DNA of 64,000 bases from Nectonema munidae (GCA_030549495.1 JAUIRK010000951.1:186001-250000), one strand, 5' to 3'; positions 21,478-34,131 are shown, numbered from the stretch's first letter. Notes: generated by a model not told the origin, from the sequence alone. Translations and numbers: made by a program.

Positions 21478-24475
21478 TTGACTCTTTTTTGTTTAATAAT
21501 GAGTATGATGCTTGATTTTAACGACTTTATCTCGATAAAAAGTAGAAACACATTTGAAAATAATTTACAGTCTTCTATTGTTGTCCCACTACAAGGTATT
21601 AAATTACAAAAATTTTATAACTTCAATATTGTGTCCTTGAATGTCCAATCATTAAAAGCTAAAAGGAGTCAGATAGAGTTGTTTGTCAAGTATCTTACTG
21701 ATAGTGGAGCTATCATTGATATTTTTGCTTTTCAAGAGACTTGGCTTTCTGGGAATGAAGTTAATTTTAAAATTCCAGGCTACAATTTTTTTTCGAAGCC
21801 TAAATGTATATCGCAACATTCAGGTTTATGTTTTTTTGTTAGAAACGTTTACAATGCCCAACCTTTAGCAATAGAATCTGAGTCAAAGTTTTTCGAAATT
21901 TTTGCTATAAAAGTGCAGATTAATATGACTAATTGTTTCTGTGTTTTTAATATATATCCAGTATTCTGTAGATATTTTCGAATTCTTTATAAGTTCATTT
22001 GAAACACTTTTAAAAATAAATTGTTGTGATAAATCCTGTAGCTCCATTTTTCTTGGTGACTTTAACATTGACTTTTTTAAATTGAACAAAGGAAGACACC
22101 AATTAGAATTCTTAAATATATTAACGCAGTTTAATCTTATTCCCTCAGTAACAAAAGCAACGCGATATCAATCCCTAACTCTTATAGACAATATATTTAT
22201 CCCTGAAAAATTTAAATATTGCTCCTTCAATCTTCAAACGTCAATTTCAGACCACATTCCAATTTTGCTCAGTTTAGATATTAAAACAATGTCTTCTATG
22301 ACTCCAAGGAAAGTTTCTTCTAAATTTTATAAAAACACTTTTATTGAATTAATGTTGTCAATAGATTGGGAATATGACAAAAATGAAATGACTCCCGATG
22401 ACATAATCTACAGTATAAATGATAAGATAAGTGATTGTGTAAAAAGGTCTAAAGTAATTCAAGAAAATCCTATTAAATTTAAATACGCAAAGAAAATTTG
22501 TGCTTGGGCCACAAATGATCTGCTAGACTTAATAAAAAAACGAGACTTACTTTTTTCTAGTATAAAAAAAAAGAAAATACAAAATTAATTTTGAATCAAA
22601 AAAAAGTATATTTCACTTTGCAGGGAAATAAAACAAATGTGTAAAACACTAAAAAAAAAGCTGTTAAAATAGAATGTTTCTAAACAAAAATAATAAAGAG
22701 ATTTGGAATAATATAAATAATATAATTAAGGACAAAAATGAAGAATCTTCTTTAAAAGATACCAATGGAGAAGTGATCAGTAATGATAATATTTGTAACT
22801 ATATAAATAATTCATTTATTAATCAAATTGCAGAGTCACGCGATAGCAATAGTCTTGAGTATATAGATCAAGTAGAATTTATATTTTCTCTAAATAGAAT
22901 AAATTATAACGATGTTCTGCGTAGTATTGATGAGCTAAAAGATAGTAAGGCAGAGGATATATATAGTATTTCAACATATCATCTTAAACTTGTCAAGGAT
23001 TTGATTGCTTTACCTCTACTAAATGCATTTAACCTTTGCATTGATCGTTCTGTGTTTCCATCATGTTTGAAAATGACTAAATGCGTGCCCATTTACAAGA
23101 AGAAGGGATGCAAATATAATATTGCGAATTATCGGCCTATTTCGTTTATAAGCACAATCTCTAAGTTGTTTGAAAAGATTATTTATCTACAGGTTTCAAA
23201 TTTTTTTACTGTAAACAATCTGTTAAACGATAAACAGTTTGGTTTCAGGGCTAATACTTCCACTGTCTTCGCACATAGTTTCCTAACAAATACTCTGTAC
23301 GAGTATTTGGACAATAATGACGACGTTCTTGCAATTTTTTTTAGATATATCGAAGGCCTTTGATACAATATCTCACTATAAACTCCTTCTAAAGCTAGAA
23401 CGTTATGGTTTTGATAAAAAAAACGATAAGGTTTTTCAAATCTTATTTATCTTCAAGAGAACAAATAATTTGTATAAATAATTGTTATTCTGATCCTCTA
23501 ACCTTATTAAAAGGTATCCCACAGGGGTCTGTTTTAGGCCCGTATTTATTTATAGTGTACATTAATGATGTTTTTAATTCCAACCTAAATATTAAGATTA
23601 TATCATTTGCTGATGATATAGCATTACTGTTACCATATTCACTGCTCTTGAAACAAACTTCTGCCTATAACAAATCGAACGATGATATGTACACTTATAA
23701 TATCGATAAAATATTTCAGCGGTGTTCATCAAATGAATTGAACATAAATCATAAAAAAACTGTTTTTATGTTTTTCACAAACAAAAAAACCCTTCCTAAT
23801 TTTTTAATGAACAAAAACATCATATTATCTAGTTCTTATAATTTTCTTGGGTTAATAGTTACTAATAAGTTGAAATGGGATGAACATCTTAAGCATATTT
23901 CGCATAAAATTAGTCAGGTTATTGGCATTTTATATTCACTTAAGTACCTACCAGTGCATGTGAAACTAGAAATCTATAGAGCTTTAATATTGCCTCATCT
24001 TACTTACAGTATAATAAATTGGGGGTACTTCAATATTTCAAGCTTAGAAGTTTTGCAAAAGAAAGCTATCCGTTGAGTTTTTAACTTAAAAAATAATGCA
24101 CATACATCTAGCGTTTTTCAGAAAAATAAAATTCTTAAGGTACATGATATTTATGATAAACAACTATGTCTATATTTGTGGAAGGCATTACATGGTAATA
24201 CGCCTAAGTTTCTTACTAATTGGTTTGTTTTTAATTATAAATATGAGAGTTATTATTTTAGAAATTTCAATGAAATGCAAATTCCTTATTTCAATCTTAG
24301 AACCTCTCACAAGTACAGATTTATCAAAAAATGGAACGACTTTCTCTTATCTTCTACTGATTTAAATACTTCCCTATCATCACTAAAACACAGGCTTACA
24401 CTTTTTTTATATCACAATATAACTTTATATGTACGCACTCTAATTGTTTTGTTTGTAACAAAATTTGATACATAA
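21478..24475 (+). pseudogene. LINE ORF2 (endonuclease and reverse transcriptase)
   Basis: The endonuclease motifs are SLNVQSL and QETWLSG (about 21630-21750), FLGDFNIDF and TLIDNIF, and SDHIPIL (22050-22265). RT follows: PIYKKKGCKYNIANYRPISF (about 23088-23147), DISKAF across a frame change near 23345, GIPQGSVLGPYLFIVYINDV at about 23515, FADDIALL, and the thumb block FLGLIVTNKLKWDEHL. The C-terminus (24176-24475) ends in a Jockey/CR1-type W-rich tail. The frame changes near 21970, 22600, 23345 and 24075 are visible as overlaps or gaps between open segments. A homolog search of the RT would settle Jockey versus CR1. Confidence 0.85.
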
Positions 24476-24569
24476 TAATATTATTGTAATTCTTTCATGT
24501 TATACACATAATTTATACATACACTTGCTAAATAAAATAAATAAATAAAAAAAAATAAAATAAATAAAT

Positions 24570-24842
24570 CAAAAACTTTAGGAATGGACAAACTTTATTG
24601 GCTCTCAAATTCTCTCCTCTGTTCAATGTAATTTAAAGATTGTTATATGGGATTTAATTTTAATTAGCTAAATCTTAGAAGAATTAAATACTGAGTTTTT
24701 TAATTTCATTGAGTTAAATTATTTTAAAACTTTCAAGATATGGCGTTTCTATTGTGTCGCATCCGAACGGACAATATGGATTTTGGCTAACTTTGATTCG
24801 GAAGAGATGCTTTGCATGGGAATCTTGCATGGGCTTTGCCTG
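24570..24842. other. Unassigned
   Basis: AT-rich spacer. The right portion may be the 3' UTR of the minus-strand LINE fragment that follows. Confidence 0.3.
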
Positions 24843-26440
24843 AAAGCCACTATTGGTTGAACGGCGTGGTGTAAATTTTTTGTTTTTGAAAGTTGTGTGA
24901 ATTGTGCTGATGTGTGGTAAAAATGAGATTAGTGGATTTTGAGATGAAGATAATCGACATCTGCCATTCTTTTAGAGAGGATAAGTGAATGCGCGTTAGA
25001 AAGGTTTTGAGAGGTGGGGAGTTGATGTGAGGAATGTGGGAGGTCAGGTGTAAGTTTGAGGTTAAGTAGTCTACTAGGAAGTTTTCTGTTATGTTTAGGT
25101 GAGCAGGGCACCAGCATAGGTGTATGTGGAAATGTCTTGTAAGATTGATTAGGGAGGAGGCGAGTTGAAAGGAGGGAAATGAGATGTTGTGTGATAGAGA
25201 GAGGTCGTGGATTATGTTTTGTGACAATACTTCCCTGATAATCCGATCAACTACTGAATTTTTAATAACTTTACTGTAATTTTTTTATTCTAAATTGTAC
25301 AATTTTTCAATAAATTCTTCATCTGATCATACCACATGCTACAATCCACGATTTCTATCGACAATCTTTCCCCACCGACTTGACCTCTTCTGACCTCTCC
25401 TTCCACCACACAATCGGAGAACACTCTAAAACCATCATTCACTCCACTCACTTTTCCCCAACGTTTGGAAAATTGGCAAACTCATACTCATTCCTAAACC
25501 CAATAAAGATTCAAGCTTCATACAAAATTGGCGACCAACCACTCTACTACCCATTATAGGCAAACTTTTCGAAAAAATCATTCGCAAACGTCTAGTCCAC
25601 TACATCCTATCCCGTAACCTCATCCATCACACACAATTTGCATAGCTTCCTAACAAAAATACGAAAACAGCACTATCTCGTCTACACACATATCTTGACT
25701 CTTCCCTTTCTACTTAGAAAAAGTTTTCTACAAACTTTCTAGACATAAAGAACGCTTTCAACTAAGCCTGACATCCTGTTATCATCACAAACCTAGCCCC
25801 ATATCTTTCAAACCGCTGTCTCATTTTCCGACATCGCGCTTCATTTTGCATCCATAAGCTACTCTCGCCTCCCCAGGGAGACTGGCTGGTCCCCATAAAA
25901 CCGCTTCTCGATCTAATCTACACCAACAAAGATTTCTCGCAATGTTTTTCAGACGAAATATTATTCACTTTCAACAGTATCTCTCAACAAGAAAACATCA
26001 GCCTTAAAGACTATCAAATATCTAGGTCTTAACCTCCAGTTCAATCTAAGATTTTCAATACACTTTAAAAAAATATACCAAAAGCTCTCAGTCACCCCTT
26101 TTCACTTAAAAGCGCTATCTATTATAAATGGGGCCTCCGTCCCAAACACATCAAATAGATATACTCATCCTTAATCCTCATTTAATACGGAATTCTTTCC
26201 TGGGGCATCTCCTTAAAACACCCCACAGCCATCCATTTTCTTAACAAGATACACCGTCTCTACCTACTTTGCATCACCAACGCATATCGTACTACTTCCA
26301 CACAATGCTTAGAAATTCTAACAAACACCCTACCATTACAACTTCAACTCAAAAAACTATATTAAGAGCTTCATCTTGACATACAACAACATACTTCCCC
26401 CTTTCTTCTAATCACATCCCACCGCACTACTCCATCCTAT
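24843..26440 (-). mobile_element. RNase H LINE copy with 5' inversion
   Basis: Two parts of one LINE lie in opposite orientations. On the minus strand, 25227 to 24850 reads the end of the RNase H domain (LCWCPAHLNITENFLVDYL) and part of the C-terminal region. On the plus strand, about 25330 to 26400 reads reverse transcriptase in broken frames: RT-0/1 block NWRPTTLLPIIGKLFEKIIR at about 25530, LPNKNTKTALSRLHTYLD, CFSDEILFTF, AIYYKWGLRPKHIK and FLNKIHRLYLLCITNAYRTT. These are close to the copy at 44941-50050. The layout (3' part one way, 5' part inverted) is what twin priming yields. About 95 bp at the junction are unassigned. Many stops are present. Confidence 0.75.
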
Positions 26441-26667
26441 TCCATGGATTGTTTGAGTCTGGATGGTGATGTTTACCCATGAGTTCTTTTTAGCTATTAC
26501 TAGGGCCAGGAAAAATTGACTTTAAAAAATACTAAAAATTGACTTTAAATTTTGAAAAGTTGACTTTTTACCTCCAAAAATTGACTTATTAAAAAAAAGT
26601 TTCTTTATGCTAATGAATGTCATATTTTGTTTCCAAATATACATAAGATGAAAAAGATGAAAATTTT

Positions 26668-27827
26668 TTATTTAAAATCAAGAGTTTTTACATTGTAATA
26701 AAATATCATGTATTTGAAAATATTTTCTTCCTTAAAGTTTCTATATTTTTCCAATATTTTCTTCAATTTTGAAAACGAGCGTTTAACTTTAGAAGTAGAA
26801 GCTTGACCCGCCTGTAACTTCAAATAAATACTAGGTGAAATTTCAGAATTTTTCATCTCTATTATTGATTTCATTTTGATTAAATCGTTTTCCAAATATT
26901 CTTTTATTTTGCATTCATCCTCAATAAATTTAATTTGGTTAAAAGAGTTGTAGGCATCTCTAATGGAAAACTTTAGATTCTTAGATTTTTCAACCAAGTC
27001 GATAAATTGACTATAGTCTTGTTTTATTGATAGTAAGCTTTTACCCAAATCACAATTTTTTATACTCTCTTTAGCACTTTTTAACAAAATGCTTTCTTCA
27101 TCATCAATTTTTTCAATAATTCTTTTGATATTTGGAAGATATTCAGAGTAATAGAGCGCACTTTTCAACCAACTTGCCCATCTTGTTACAATAGGAGATG
27201 GTTGAAAGCCAATATCTTTAAAAGAAAACGTCTTTTTTTGTTTTTTATTGTGAGAGCTTTTACTGAAAAAATTAAATTATCAACGTTTTTGTAAAATGCT
27301 TACTTTTAAAACGCAATTATGTAGAAGATGGGAAGTACATGTCATGTGGAAAAGATTAGGAAACAAAATTTTCAATGTTTTTCCGGCAGATACATTATAC
27401 CTTGCAGCATCTGTTAAAAGCAAACAAAAGTTTTCAGGTTTGATGTCAAATTCTTTAATAACATCGTCCACGAAAATAGTTTTTCTGAATTTAAATGTGA
27501 CTCAAAAAAGACAACTTTAATGAGATACATGACAGTAGTAAACTCTAGTTTTCCTAGCAAAACATTAACAAAAATTCTACCCAATGCTTCTGTTTCATCA
27601 ATCATTAAAAAGATTTTCTCGTTTTTGATTAATTTTTTAATTTCTTCCAGCTTTTTTCTTACCAAATCATCAATTGCGTTTCTACAAGTTCGTACTGATG
27701 GTAAAATTTTACCCATGGTTTCAAATAGAGATTTGATACTTGGATGATTCAACTTATGAAGAGGAATGTTTGCTTCTAAAAACGCTGTCACTAAAGTATT
27801 GGTAAAATTTATATCTGTGACTTTCAC
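26668..27827 (-). pseudogene. hAT transposase, copy 2
   Basis: Reading down the minus strand: 27827-27414 gives TNTLVTAFLEANIPLHKLNH and FLMIDETEALGRIFVNVLLG; 27471-27280 gives VIKEFDIKPENFCLLLTDAA and the LFPNLFHMTCTSHLLHNC block; 27168-26668 gives SALYYSEYLPNIKRIIEK and the C-terminal helical part. The order matches CGGBP1-like hAT transposases: a DET motif, then LLVTDAAPYM, then TCLAHALH, then the W..A.YYC..F segment. Two frame changes separate the parts. It retains the C-terminus that copy 1 lacks. Confidence 0.8.
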
Positions 27828-28892
27828 AAATGATTCAAGACTTTTATTTTCAATATAACTTTCAAGATGTCATTTATGTTTGTTGGTTCATCTGTGCTTG
27901 TCCACAAAAAAGGTTTTATCGTATTTTACTTCTGTCATACGTAATTTACAATACAAAATGCTTTTATCTGCATAAAAGGTGAATTCTCTTGGATATTTTG
28001 AGACAAGTGAAGATATTTTATGTGATCTGCTCTGAGCAATTTTCGGTATGCTTAATCTTCAATTTCAAAAAGTTAACAATAGACGAGGGAAAGAATAAAG
28101 TAAAAAAAAATAGTTTTCAGTAGTGAGATAAAGTATCAATTGTGCGCAATGAAAGTACAGTGCTGTGCAAATTAATTAGGACAGTGCTGAAATTAATCAT
28201 TGCTTTACTGCATGCCTTGCTAAATCATTGGTTATGCAATATAACGTATATATTTTAATGTTCTAATGATTGTAATGTATGAATAATTTCTCTTCATATA
28301 TGAGTAAATTTAATGCATAAGAGATATGTTTCATATGAAAGTAGTTAAGCTGTGTTTAAAATGGATACACATAATGTATAACAGTTTGTGATTGTACAAC
28401 TACACAGACAGAAATTTAAAAACAATTACGATAACAAGCTGTAAAATATCTTATGCAATAATTAAGCTGCTCAGTGCTCACATAAACATTATAAACTTGG
28501 TACCAGTGTCAAGTGATGATGATCATTTCTCAAGCCACTAAAGAAATAAGACAAAAAGTGAAATTATACTTAAAAAGCAGGCGTCACAAACCTATGGCTC
28601 GCGAGACTAATATGCTCCTATAAGAAATATTCAAAAAAAGTGAAAAATTCCCTTCACAATATCATAGCTCTTCAAATCTATGTTTTTAATGAAATGTCTA
28701 ATATTTTTAATAATAAAACTTGCTAAACTCTTAATATGATTCTATTTTTTGTTTTTTTGTGTTTAAATATATAGGGCTTCTAAAGGAATGCATCAAAAAT
28801 GAGTGTTTTTTTGCTCTTTCGATCAAAAGGCTCTCGACCTCTGTTATAATGTTATATTTTTAAAAACTAAAATTGTATAAAAGGTAAATGTA

Positions 28893-29033
28893 CCATAGGG
28901 TGTTTTCATCGAGAAGGCACACTTGCGCCGCTTGTATCGAACTATGAGCCAAGCAGGCTTGATGCGGGTTCGAACCCAAGATCTTGAGTTATCGAATCCA
29001 GCATATAATCAACCCTACTCACGCTTTTTGTTG
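28893..29033 (+). repeat. tRNA-like SINE copy
   Basis: Contains GGTTCGAACCC at 28967-28977, a perfect RNA polymerase III B-box consensus, within the repeat shared with 13085-13198 and 44781-44920. A convincing A box is not evident, so tRNA origin is an inference. Confidence 0.5.
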
Positions 29034-29584
29034 TCGTATGACAAAATAAGAATAGTAAAAAAAATACATTTTATATTTCGATTGAAAAGTTTCAGAGCCG
29101 AATTCAAGAGGCTTCCTTATTAACAAACCCGTTTATTAATTGAAATTTAAAACTATATATTTTTTTGATACCTTCATTTGTTGTCAGTTTGATCCAATTT
29201 ATAAAATTTTGAATGTTAATTAATTGACAATATTATTTAGTTTTAATTATTAGAATTAATGATTCAAATTTTAAGTTGATGGAATCATCTATCTTGATAA
29301 AAAAAACTTTAAAACAGCTATATACAAATTTTTTGAAAAATTCGAGAGAAATGAAAACAAATATTGAAAAATAGAAAAGTATTTATGCTAAGTAGTGAAA
29401 AATTATATTTCAAAACAAAAATTGACTTTATTAACTGAATAACAAAAAATTGAATTTTGTTGACTTAAAAAACATACAAATGATTATTATCATTCAAGTA
29501 GCGAAATAAATGAAAAGCTTGTTTTTGAAACATTTCCAAGTCTCAAAGCAAAATTGACTTTATTGACTTTTACTCGCCATGATA

Positions 29585-30290
29585 ATAAAGAATTATAAAT
29601 TTTTACATTTATATTATTTTTGTATCTAACAGAAAACAACCATTGCCTATTCTTCCGAAAGTTTGAATATCATAATTGTGTATTATATCGTCTATTTAAT
29701 AAGCAAAAAGAAAACTAAAATGATTTCATTTTTTTAGAATTTCTTTAAAATTTTTAATCTATCTTTTTCTCATCTTTTTGGAAGATTATAGGATTATAAT
29801 TTTTACATTTTTTTAATCTAACACAAAATAACCATTGCCTATTCTTACCGAAAGTACCTTTTTAGAGAATGCTTTGTAATTCTAAAATTATTTTTATATA
29901 CTTTTTTATAATTAGATAAAAAATTTGCAAATCTATGTATTAATGAGATATTTTTTGATAATTTTATGTTCTCTTTATATTTTTAATTTGCGTTTTATAT
30001 CATAATAATATTAACACTTTTTTTTAGAAATCCATCGATCATCACCAAGCACAAAGAAATATGCGCTGTCATGAAAATATTTTTTATGTTTCCTATATCA
30101 ATTTATGGAGCAATGAATCATTATATATTTAAATATCGAAGAGATGTATAATTTCAAATAAATCACATGTTTTTTTATATTTTATTATAATAAAATTTTT
30201 AAACTTCCAAATGCATAAAATTACGCCTATCTAAGCATTCACAAGTTGTAAACGAATAATAACTGATGGTGTTAAGTGATTCTAATCAAA
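29585..30290. repeat. AT-rich stretch with a dispersed duplication
   Basis: ACCATTGCCTATTCTT and flanking sequence, preceded by ATCTAACA, recurs at about 29619-29656 and 29816-29848. No coding frame is seen. Confidence 0.5.
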
Positions 30291-30295
30291 GCTAC

Positions 30296-30665
30296 TTAAT
30301 AACCATGGGAAAGATTATCAATGGATTTTAAAGGGCTTTTGCCTTCTTGTTATGGTGAAAGATATTTACTAGTCATAGTAAACAAATACTCATAAATTAA
30401 AATCCATTTGCAACAAAAGATATGTTTGCTAACGAACAAGTGGAACGCTTCAACTAAACTATATAAAAGGCCATAGATTGCTATTTGGATTCTGAGAATC
30501 TACCAATTTCAAAATGGGAAGATGCGGTTCCTTTAACTTTACACAGCATACGTTCACTTCTATCAACGGCTACAAACGAGACGCCCAATGAAAGGATGTG
30601 TAAGTTTCAACGCCGTACCCTCAATGGATTTGGAAGAAATCTTGGAAATTTTGTCAAAAAGTAAA
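30296..30665 (+). mobile_element. LTR-retrotransposon (Gypsy-like) integrase fossil
   Basis: A short integrase-core remnant recognisable from a DFKGLLPS-type block and a downstream TNETPNERMCKFQRR segment typical of Ty3/Gypsy integrases. No terminal repeats, RT or gag are seen nearby. It is old, fragmentary and carries multiple breaks. Confidence 0.55.
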
Positions 30666-30669
30666 AGAA

Positions 30670-31679
30670 AAAATTAAAAGCTCATTTAAAACTTTATTTC
30701 ATTATTTTTGTTTTTATGAATAAAATGTTTTTTTATTTCAAACAAAACATTATCTTTCAAATTATTTAAGAATTTATACAACTTATACTTAAAAATCTAT
30801 AATGTAGGTTACGTTGTAAAATGTTGCGCTGATCAAAACCTTTATTATTGAAGTATAAAAGGAAAATATGATTTAAAAAAATTTTCAAACAATATATTGA
30901 AAATTTATTGAATTATAAAAAGTTTTTGTGATATGAATGTGACTTCTGTTAAACAAAAAGAGTGTTATTAAAGTTTCATATCTAAAAATGTAAATAACTG
31001 TTGGTAAGAATATGATTTATTAACTACAAAACTAAAACATAGCTTCTGTAACTTTCAATTGAATTGATTCGCTTGATAGCTCTAAAATTTTTTATAAAAT
31101 ATAAGTATTGGTTTAACTTAAAATAGTAAAATAAAGCTTTGAATTTGATATCTGTGTATTATTAAAAATTCTAACATTTTTTCGTTTAAATTTTCAAAGA
31201 TATTATTTCAAATGCTTTCTGTTTAATTTATGTATTTTTTGTTTGACATTTTGGTATAGTAAAGCTGATTTATCAAACAATAGAAATTATTATCTATAAA
31301 ATATTAAGAAACAATAAAATATTTGAAAAATTATTTATTATTTATATGACAAAATAATTTATTAAACTCACCTAAATATTTATATCCTTAAAAGAACATA
31401 TAATATCTTATTATGTGATATAATATCTTAACTTATAATTCTCTTCATTATTGTTATAATAAGTTATGTTTCTCATGTAGATAGTTTTGGGTCATTATTA
31501 TCGACATTTACAATATTTACTCTATTTGGTATTACAAAAATCTATCTATGTTTGAGATTTCATATACGTGGCTTTCAGTGCCTATTAACGACAAAGTAAT
31601 TTCCTATTTTTGTTCCTTGCGACTCTTAAAAACAAATCTAAAAAGTGTGGTTAACTATCTCAAACATAATAGCTTTAAG
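30670..31679. other. Unassigned AT-rich sequence
   Basis: No gene or element end recognised. Confidence 0.45.
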
Positions 31680-32250
31680 ACTGAAATTGCTTTGATATCT
31701 CCAACTACGCTTCCACAACTTGATGACTTGTTCTATAGCAGACTAACAAGAAAAGGTTTCTAAATTAAACCTTAATAGTTGACAATTTTTGAAGTAAAGG
31801 AAAAATTTTATTATTTATTTTTTTGCCACAATCACCAAAATCTTCAATTTCAAACAACCATTTTTTTTAAATAATTTTTTTCCTAAAATTTGAATTTTGG
31901 TAACTTATCGTTTAAACGTTTTTAATTTAAATAGAATGATTTTGTTTCCTATTTCTATCTTCCAATTTTTTTGTTTAACCGGATATCTACCAGAATAATC
32001 AGAAGATATCTAATGTAAAGCACAAGATTTGTATGAAAAAGCATCAGTAAACGCAGACGGTAGTCGACTGTGGTTGATAACCGGTTAACTAGTAACCATC
32101 AAATGCAACAATATTTATTTTATAACCTGTCTTTGATTTTATGATAATTTTTTTTAATATTGGGCTTGTAATATATGAAAATTAGAAATTAACACATAGA
32201 TATATCAATGCATAATTTAGAAAAATGAATAAATTGTTTTATTTATCATT
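31680..32250 (+). repeat. Unclassified repeat, copy 1 (partner at 56195-56700)
   Basis: Shares, in the same order, CTTGATGACTTGTTCTATA, a GTTTCTAAAT block, TTTCCTATTTCTAT, AACCATnAAA and AATAAATnGTTTTATTTA with 56195-56700, at a divergence suggesting great age. Its first 40 bases also match 43196-43217 (GCTTTGATATCTCCAA), which adjoins a tRNA-like head. Confidence 0.55.
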
Positions 32251-32522
32251 TTTATTAATTTTTTTGCAAGGTTTTGAATATACGTATGGGTTAAGGGCGC
32301 ACATCTATGCCAATGTATTCAATTTGCTACTTATTTATCTTCCATAACATCAAGTAGCTGCACACGGGATATTACCCCTTATAATTTTTCCCATTATCTT
32401 CTAAACTCAAAAGAAACAAATCTAATAAATTCTCATAATTTTATCCAGTATAATCTACTGAACTCTCAAAAGTATGAAAACATTCAATAACTTTTCATAA
32501 TTTGTTCCACTATAATTAAGTA

Positions 32523-34129
32523 CAGTCAAACCACCCATTACTGAACATCTTTGGGACCGACCAAAAATGTTCACTAATTGGAGGTGTTCACTAATCAGAA
32601 ATTATGCTGAAAGATGATAAAACATCAAAATATGTATGAAATTAATCGCAGATTTATTGTTAAGGACATGAAATAAAATTTTTATCAGAAAAAAATATGT
32701 ACACATTCTTTATACACATAAAATGTGTCAAATAAAATGTTCATTGTTTGTTGCATTGTGAATTGGAACTTTTGAAAAAGTCATTCAATGTAGATTGTTA
32801 CGTAAGTCTGTTTTTGAGTAGCATATCATGCACTGCTGACTGAGTTTGCATAATGATGTCCAAAACTTTACTGTCACCAGAAGCTGCAGCTATAAGTGTG
32901 TCCAAAGCTTGTAAGATTGCTGCTTGAGACGGCCTGACTATCTCACTGTTAATGTTCTCAGTTGACTCAATATCCCGCTCAGAGTATGAGGAGGAAAAGT
33001 TTTCCTGCTCCCAATCATCAGAATTACCAACATACACAATTTCATAATGTTCAATATCGGCATAATCCTCAGCAGAGATAGGTTCTGTTTGACTTTGCTT
33101 GGCAATGAGCTTCATGAGAGGTTGAAGATCATCAATGCTGTCCTCTATCTCGTCAGTAGTGGATCTTTCAAAAAAGAAACCTGAACGCTGAAAACACTTC
33201 TGGTGCAGCTCCGTGTCACTCACATCTTTCCAGGCTTGAACAATCCAATAAATAGCATCAAAAATCGTAATGTATTTGACAAAATCACTTGCATTTGCAG
33301 AAGATTCCATGTTGTGGAGAACTTTCTGTAACATCCTTTTTCGATAACCACACTTCACCGCTTTGATAATTCCTTCATTGGTTGGAGCTCACTAGTACAG
33401 TTTGCTGGAAAGAAGACAACGGTTATGTTTGACAGTTCTACTTTAGGATGACTTGAAGCATTGTCAATGAACAAAATAATCTTTCGCTTTTGGAATTTCA
33501 TTGACTTGTTGAGGTCTTTTAACCTTTACGTTTTAGAATATTGTTGACTGCACCGACAGATATTCCATAAGTTTGAGCAACATTTCTTTAGCTGTTATTT
33601 TCTGCTGCCTTCAAAATTCCAAATTTTTCAGATATTGACAAATTTTTTCTCTTGGACGTCATGGCCTTTTCAATATTCGAAGAAGATTTGTTTTCCATTG
33701 TAAAATATTTATGCGATTTGAGAATTTTCCTAATTCATATAATTCTTCAACACACAAAGAAAGAAATTTTACAAATAGAAAGATAATTAAAATAAATTTA
33801 TAATAATCAGACAAAAGATTCAGCCATACATGAAAGGGACCAGGTGCTGGAGGTGAAAAATATTTTTTTGTTAAATTACAAATAGAGGGCTGTGGTTTCT
33901 TATTGTGTGATATGGCTGAGTGAGCAAAATGTATGTTCACTAAATAGAGTGTCATTTGTATTAAAATTTGATATTTGTAACCAAGAAAAATGATCACTGT
34001 TCACATGTAGAGAGTGGTTCACTAATCAGAAAAAAAGCCTTAAATTTGCAATGTTAAAATATAGGCGAATTTTGGGACCAGGAAAAAACGTTCACTAAGT
34101 GGAGGTATTCACTAACGGAGGTTTGACTG
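32523..34129 (-). mobile_element. Tigger/pogo transposon with both ends, internally deleted
   Basis: TA lies at 32521-32522 and 34130-34131, flanking TIRs that start CAGTCAAACCACCCATTA on the left and CAGTCAAACCTCCGTTA (complement) on the right, about 24 bp with a few mismatches. Subterminal GTTCACTAA motifs recur at both ends. The 1607-bp length is well below full Tigger elements (about 2.4-2.8 kb), consistent with the missing transposase middle. Confidence 0.9.
32798..33662 (-). pseudogene. Tigger/pogo-like transposase, internally deleted
   Basis: From an ATG at 33662 the minus strand reads TSKRKNLSISEKFGILKAAE, the CENP-B-type N-terminal helix-turn-helix, then after a stop VAQTYGISVGAVNNIL. 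Next comes the end of the DDE core: IILFIDNASSHPKVELSNI (second catalytic aspartate) and VFFPANCTSELQPM, where the expected LDQG aspartate is lost to a small frame change. The last open frame, 33358-32798, holds CGYRKRMLQKVL and the acidic C-terminal region. The CENP-B DNA-binding domain and first DDE block are missing. Non-functional. Confidence 0.85.
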
Positions 34130-34131
34130 TA

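Larger units (their letters stand above)
20460..24568 (+). mobile_element. Jockey/CR1-like LINE, nearly full length but decayed
   Basis: A two-ORF non-LTR retrotransposon about 4.1 kb long, with gag-like ORF1, ORF2 (endonuclease plus RT), and a 3' tail of AAAT/AAAATA repeats (about 24531-24568). No RNase H domain is present, unlike the family at 44941-54060. Several frameshifts and stops make it inactive. Confidence 0.85.
26503..29577 (-). mobile_element. hAT transposon (CGGBP1-like group), copy 2
   Basis: The longer of two homologous copies, inverted relative to 12806-14760. Weak terminal similarity, GGGCCAGGAAAAATTGAC at 26503 against complement TGGCGAGTAAAAGTC near 29575, may be the TIRs. 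Several TTGACTTT motifs cluster just inside both ends. The element contains transposase frames, an uninterrupted MITE target site, a unique block of about 735 bp (28160-28893) and a SINE-like repeat. Frameshifts inactivate it. Confidence 0.75.

Noticed and set aside
28967-28977. A functional tRNA gene at the B-box sequence (also at 43135-43145)
   Set aside because: No cloverleaf with acceptor and anticodon arms can be drawn and no clear A box is present; a SINE-like origin fits better.
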